Shown in pieces: positions 7,921-10,120 of a stretch of DNA of 10,120 nt. The stretch is taken from assembly GCA_024399225.1 (NCBI GenBank), contig JAKSHV010000027.1:1-10120 (forward strand), written 5' to 3'. The stretch is from an archaeon. GTDB taxonomy: Archaea; Thermoplasmatota; Thermoplasmata; Methanomassiliicoccales; Methanomethylophilaceae. The notes under the pieces were generated by a model. That model ran no database searches and was not told the origin of the DNA. It worked only from the letters and a program-made list of their open reading frames with translations. The translations under genes were made by a program, and so were the position numbers. Within the stretch, counting starts at the first letter, position 1. Each line of letters begins with the position of its first letter.

Positions 7921-7959
7921 TTAAAAATAAAGGGATTTGCCAGACATCGCTGTCTGGCA
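7921..7959 (-). terminator. Hairpin plus U-rich terminator after nop5
   Basis: Fifteen bases after the nop5 stop, the minus strand has a perfect 9-bp inverted repeat (TGCCAGACA and TGTCTGGCA, 7938-7959). Read on the minus strand its 4-nt loop is GCGA, a GNRA-type tetraloop. It is followed by a T-rich stretch with CTTTATTTTTAA and continuing TATTTTA to about 7914. This resembles an intrinsic terminator and should end the mtnA-aldolase-nop5 transcript. The U-tract starts a few bases after the stem rather than directly at it, which is tolerable in archaea, where the U-tract matters most. Confidence 0.7.
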
Positions 7960-7973
7960 TTTGTTAACGGGGT

Positions 7974-9077
7974 TTAGTGGCGGGGCTTGTTTCCGTTGGG
8001 ACGGAACTTGCCTTTGCCGTTGCGGCGACCTTTGGAAGGCTTTTCCTTCTTCTTCGGAGGATCTGGGTATCTGCGTTTGATGTCCGCGATACGGGCCTTG
8101 ATCTCCTCGTTGAGCCTGTCTCCGCAGAACTCGCCGTGGTACTGGTCGACCTTGGCTGCGATGAGCACTTTTCCTGCCAGGGCACGTGCGATGTTACCTC
8201 TCTGCCAATAGGGTGCTTTTCTGAGGTCTGGGTATTGGTAGATCACTCCGTGTTTCGGGGGGTTCTTTCCGGAACGGAGATGCCTGAACATGGCCTTCTC
8301 AGCACCGAGCAGCTGCAGAGTGGAGGAGGGGAGTGATGCAAGCCTCTCGAGACCTCCGGAAAGGGAGATCAGTCTTGCGGACAGAGGTCCGCCGAGGATG
8401 GCGCACATGTTGGGGCAGAGCTGTTCGACAAGTTCTGTGATGTACTCCTCAGTATCCTGACGGTCCTCGTAGATCCTGCAGAGGGTATCGCCGAGGTTCT
8501 GTACGGCACGGATATCCTCGGGGTCGAAATCGGAACCCATGGACTGGATGTCGAGGTTGAGTTCTTCCAGGATCCCCTCTCTGTCACCGTGCTTGGCGAT
8601 GAGGAGTGCGTACTTCTCATCCTTGGCGAGGTCTGCAAGCTCGGGGAAGTGCATTCCATACCATTCGTGGAGCCTCTCGTTGAGCAGGTTGGAGACCTCG
8701 ATGAGATCGTCGAGATACCTGATAGCCTGCACCAGGTTCTTGTCCCTGGCTATGGGCTCGGAGGTCCTCAGTTTTCCGAGGTTAAGCATGACCTCGTGCA
8801 TGAACTCGTCGGTGTACCCGAAGTCCTTGGGCTGGATGAAGGACGAGTCGTACATCTCGGGTTTTCCGAGTTCGGACTGCCTCCTGTCACCGACGGACAG
8901 TTTGCTCCTTCCCTCTGCGAGTTCCTTCTCCTCAGGGAGGATTCCGCCCTTCTGGATCTCTGCGAGTTTTTCTGCGGTGGTGACGGCGTCCATGGGCATC
9001 AGACGTTTGTCCATGATCCTGTTCGACTTGTCATCGACAAGGAACACACCGAACCATTTGGTCACAAGTATTGCCAT
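7974..9077 (-). CDS. nop5: C/D box RNP scaffold protein Nop5 (Nop56/58)
   Basis: Nop5 is the scaffold of the archaeal C/D box sRNP. It binds L7Ae on the guide RNA and recruits fibrillarin for 2'-O-methylation of rRNA and tRNA. The 367 residues show the family order: an N-terminal fibrillarin-binding domain (about 1-110), a central coiled coil (about 115-215), and the Nop domain (about 220-315) with its signature GAEKAMFRHL at 258-267, PPKHGVIYQYP at about 273-283 and the WQRGNIARALAGK helix at about 291-303. A lysine/arginine/glycine-rich tail (about 335-367) would favour RNA binding. The ATG at 9077 directly follows the aldolase stop (TAA 9080-9078), and AGGGGAAT in the aldolase end is the probable ribosome binding site. 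The family's usual partner gene for fibrillarin is not on the downstream side; a terminator and the aIF5A operon follow instead. Identity is firm. Confidence 0.95.
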   Translation of the reverse strand: MAILVTKWFGVFLVDDKSNRIMDKRLMPMDAVTTAEKLAEIQKGGILPEEKELAEGRSKLSVGDRRQSELGKPEMYDSSFIQPKDFGYTDEFMHEVMLNLGKLRTSEPIARDKNLVQAIRYLDDLIEVSNLLNERLHEWYGMHFPELADLAKDEKYALLIAKHGDREGILEELNLDIQSMGSDFDPEDIRAVQNLGDTLCRIYEDRQDTEEYITELVEQLCPNMCAILGGPLSARLISLSGGLERLASLPSSTLQLLGAEKAMFRHLRSGKNPPKHGVIYQYPDLRKAPYWQRGNIARALAGKVLIAAKVDQYHGEFCGDRLNEEIKARIADIKRRYPDPPKKKEKPSKGRRNGKGKFRPNGNKPRH

Positions 9078-9689
9078 TTATCTCATTCCCCTGAGTTTGA
9101 TTATTTCATCCATGGGGAGCTCTTCAGCGTCGCCTGCAAGTAACTGCAGGTGTGCCTGGAACTCCAGTTCCTCCATGCGGTTGTATGCCTCTTCCAGAGT
9201 TCTTCCCTGAGTGAGTGCGCCGTGTTTCGCCATGAGCATGGCGGGTGCGTCGGCATATTCCATGACCGCATCGACCAGTTCCTGCGATCCCGGAGTGGCG
9301 TATCTGCAAGTGGGCACCACGTCGAGAAGGAGGACCCCTTCCGGAGTGAGGGTGCTTTTTAGGTTCTCGCCTTTGGTCAGAACGGCGAGGCAGTAAAGTG
9401 GGTGGCAGTGGACGACTGCATTGGTCTCGGGATTTTCCTTGTAGATCCCGAGGTGGAACTTGTGTTCGATGGAGGGTTTTCCGCCGGATATCACGTTCCC
9501 TTCCATGTCCATCTTCACAAGGTCGTCCTCGTGGATCATACCTTTGTTCACTCCGCTTGGGGTGATTAGGATCTCGTTATCGTTGATGCGGACACTCATG
9601 TTTCCGCCGGCGGACACCGTGAGTCCCCTCTCGTAGAGGAGGTGACAGCACTCCACCAGACGCTTCCTTGCGAATGCTTCGTTGGTCAT
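9078..9689 (-). CDS. Class II aldolase (FucA/AraD family), probable salvage aldolase
   Basis: This is a zinc-dependent class II sugar-phosphate aldolase of 203 residues, like L-fuculose-1-phosphate aldolase. The Zn ligands are HCH (His94, His96) and His156 in KHGAL. The catalytic acid corresponds to Glu75 (SIEHKFH). SAGGNMS at 26-32 and TPSG at 43-46 form the phosphate-binding loops. The ATG at 9689 overlaps the mtnA stop (ATGA), so the two are translationally coupled. The frame stays open further upstream but only as a shadow of mtnA. In Methanocaldococcus the homologous FucA-like aldolase acts after MtnA on 5-deoxyribulose-1-phosphate, and in bacteria MtnA plus a related aldolase forms the DHAP shunt for methylthioribulose-1-phosphate. 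The coupling here points to one of these roles, giving dihydroxyacetone phosphate plus lactaldehyde or methylthioacetaldehyde. Methylthioribulose-phosphate dehydratase (MtnB) is in the same superfamily and is the main alternative. Confidence 0.88.
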   Translation of the reverse strand: MTNEAFARKRLVECCHLLYERGLTVSAGGNMSVRINDNEILITPSGVNKGMIHEDDLVKMDMEGNVISGGKPSIEHKFHLGIYKENPETNAVVHCHPLYCLAVLTKGENLKSTLTPEGVLLLDVVPTCRYATPGSQELVDAVMEYADAPAMLMAKHGALTQGRTLEEAYNRMEELEFQAHLQLLAGDAEELPMDEIIKLRGMR

Positions 9690-10120
9690 TCTTTCATCTC
9701 GGAGATTTCCGAAGGTTTGAAGATTCCCTTCTCGGTGATGAAACCGGTGACGAGGTTGGCAGGGGTGACGTCGAAGGCGGGGTTCAGTGCCTTGGAACCG
9801 ATGGGTGCGATCCTGGTCCCTGCGACCATGGTCATCTCTTCCGCGGACCTCTGCTCGATGACGATGTCTTTTCCGGTCTTGGTGTTGAAATCGAAGGTGG
9901 ATACGGGTGCGGCAACGTAGAAGGGTATGCCGAAACTGTGGGCGACGATGGCCTTGTCGAAGGTTCCGATCTTGTTGGCGAAATCTCCGTTGGCGGCGAT
10001 CCTGTCGGCTCCGACGATGATCATGTCGACACCCTGGGACATGTAGTATGCTGCGGATCCGTCGGGGATGATGGCATGGTCGATGCCTTCCTGGTTGAGC
10101 TCCCATGCGGTGAGCTGCAT
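9686..10120 (-). CDS. mtnA: S-methyl-5-thioribose-1-phosphate isomerase, 3' part
   Basis: These are the last 144 residues of an MtnA-type isomerase; the gene runs off the right edge, so the ATG at 10120 is internal. MtnA converts the aldose methylthioribose-1-phosphate to the ketose methylthioribulose-1-phosphate in recycling of methylthioadenosine, and archaeal enzymes can also handle 5-deoxyribose-1-phosphate. The fragment begins at the family's LTAWEL segment. It then shows [18 protein letters not shown] (about 36-53), containing the catalytic Asp39, followed by the APVSTFD and [10 protein letters not shown] segments. The ADRIAANGD form favours MtnA over ribose-1,5-bisphosphate isomerase or eIF2B-like relatives. 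The catalytic cysteine lies outside the window and cannot be checked. The stop overlaps the aldolase start by 4 nt. Confidence 0.92.
   Translation of the reverse strand: MQLTAWELNQEGIDHAIIPDGSAAYYMSQGVDMIIVGADRIAANGDFANKIGTFDKAIVAHSFGIPFYVAAPVSTFDFNTKTGKDIVIEQRSAEEMTMVAGTRIAPIGSKALNPAFDVTPANLVTGFITEKGIFKPSEISEMKE

Noticed and set aside
7771..7973. C/D box guide RNA or tRNA in the gap between aIF5A and nop5
   Set aside because: No RUGAUGA box paired with a CUGA box at proper spacing and no tRNA arms were found on either strand.
9690..10106. N-terminal extension of the aldolase giving a 342-residue protein
   Set aside because: The extra part is Arg/His-rich out-of-frame mtnA sequence. The conserved aldolase starts at ATG 9689, which overlaps the mtnA stop in the usual ATGA manner.
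1..10120. Mobile elements, CRISPR arrays, defence or phage genes
   Set aside because: No transposase, integrase, direct repeat array or inverted terminal repeats were seen. All genes are core housekeeping functions.

Overview
The window reads as a stretch of ordinary archaeal chromosome. A Nop56/58-type (Nop5) C/D-box RNP protein and an aIF5A with an intact hypusine motif place it in Archaea. The DNA is moderately GC-rich with C-ending codon preference, AGG for arginine and GGA for glycine. None of the nine gene ends uses TAG. Together with complete Smc-ScpA-ScpB genes and an MtnA/class II aldolase pair, this would suit a methanogen-related euryarchaeon, for example Methanomassiliicoccales. 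That order-level guess is inference and cannot be proven from the window.

Left part, plus strand (72-5033): smc, scpA and scpB are packed head to tail with 1-2 nt gaps and form a complete archaeal condensin operon. A 119-nt gap (5034-5152) follows. It holds a pyrimidine-rich tract, a TATA-like element, a small hairpin and a strong ribosome binding site, and it leads into a GlmM-type phosphohexomutase (5153-6502). That gene converges on the minus-strand genes with only 3 nt between the stop codons.

Right part, minus strand, read from high to low coordinates. The 3' part of mtnA (cut by the window edge), a class II sugar-phosphate aldolase and nop5 form one tightly coupled operon (4-nt overlap, then zero gap), closed by a clear hairpin plus U-rich terminator at about 7921-7959. 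A second operon, aIF5A then agmatinase (7770 down to 6506), starts from a promoter-like region about 100-130 nt upstream of aIF5A.

Functional themes: chromosome organisation (Smc-ScpAB); amino-sugar phosphate metabolism (GlmM); polyamine supply placed next to the translation factor whose hypusine residue depends on it (agmatinase and aIF5A); probable salvage of methylthioribose or 5-deoxyribose phosphates from SAM by-products (MtnA plus aldolase); and rRNA/tRNA 2'-O-methylation (Nop5). No mobile element, CRISPR array, tRNA, rRNA or defence system is visible. I found no clear undescribed system. The most useful second looks are the MtnA-aldolase pair, the aIF5A-agmatinase pair with its long leader and possible 22-codon ORF, and the absence of fibrillarin on the downstream side of nop5.
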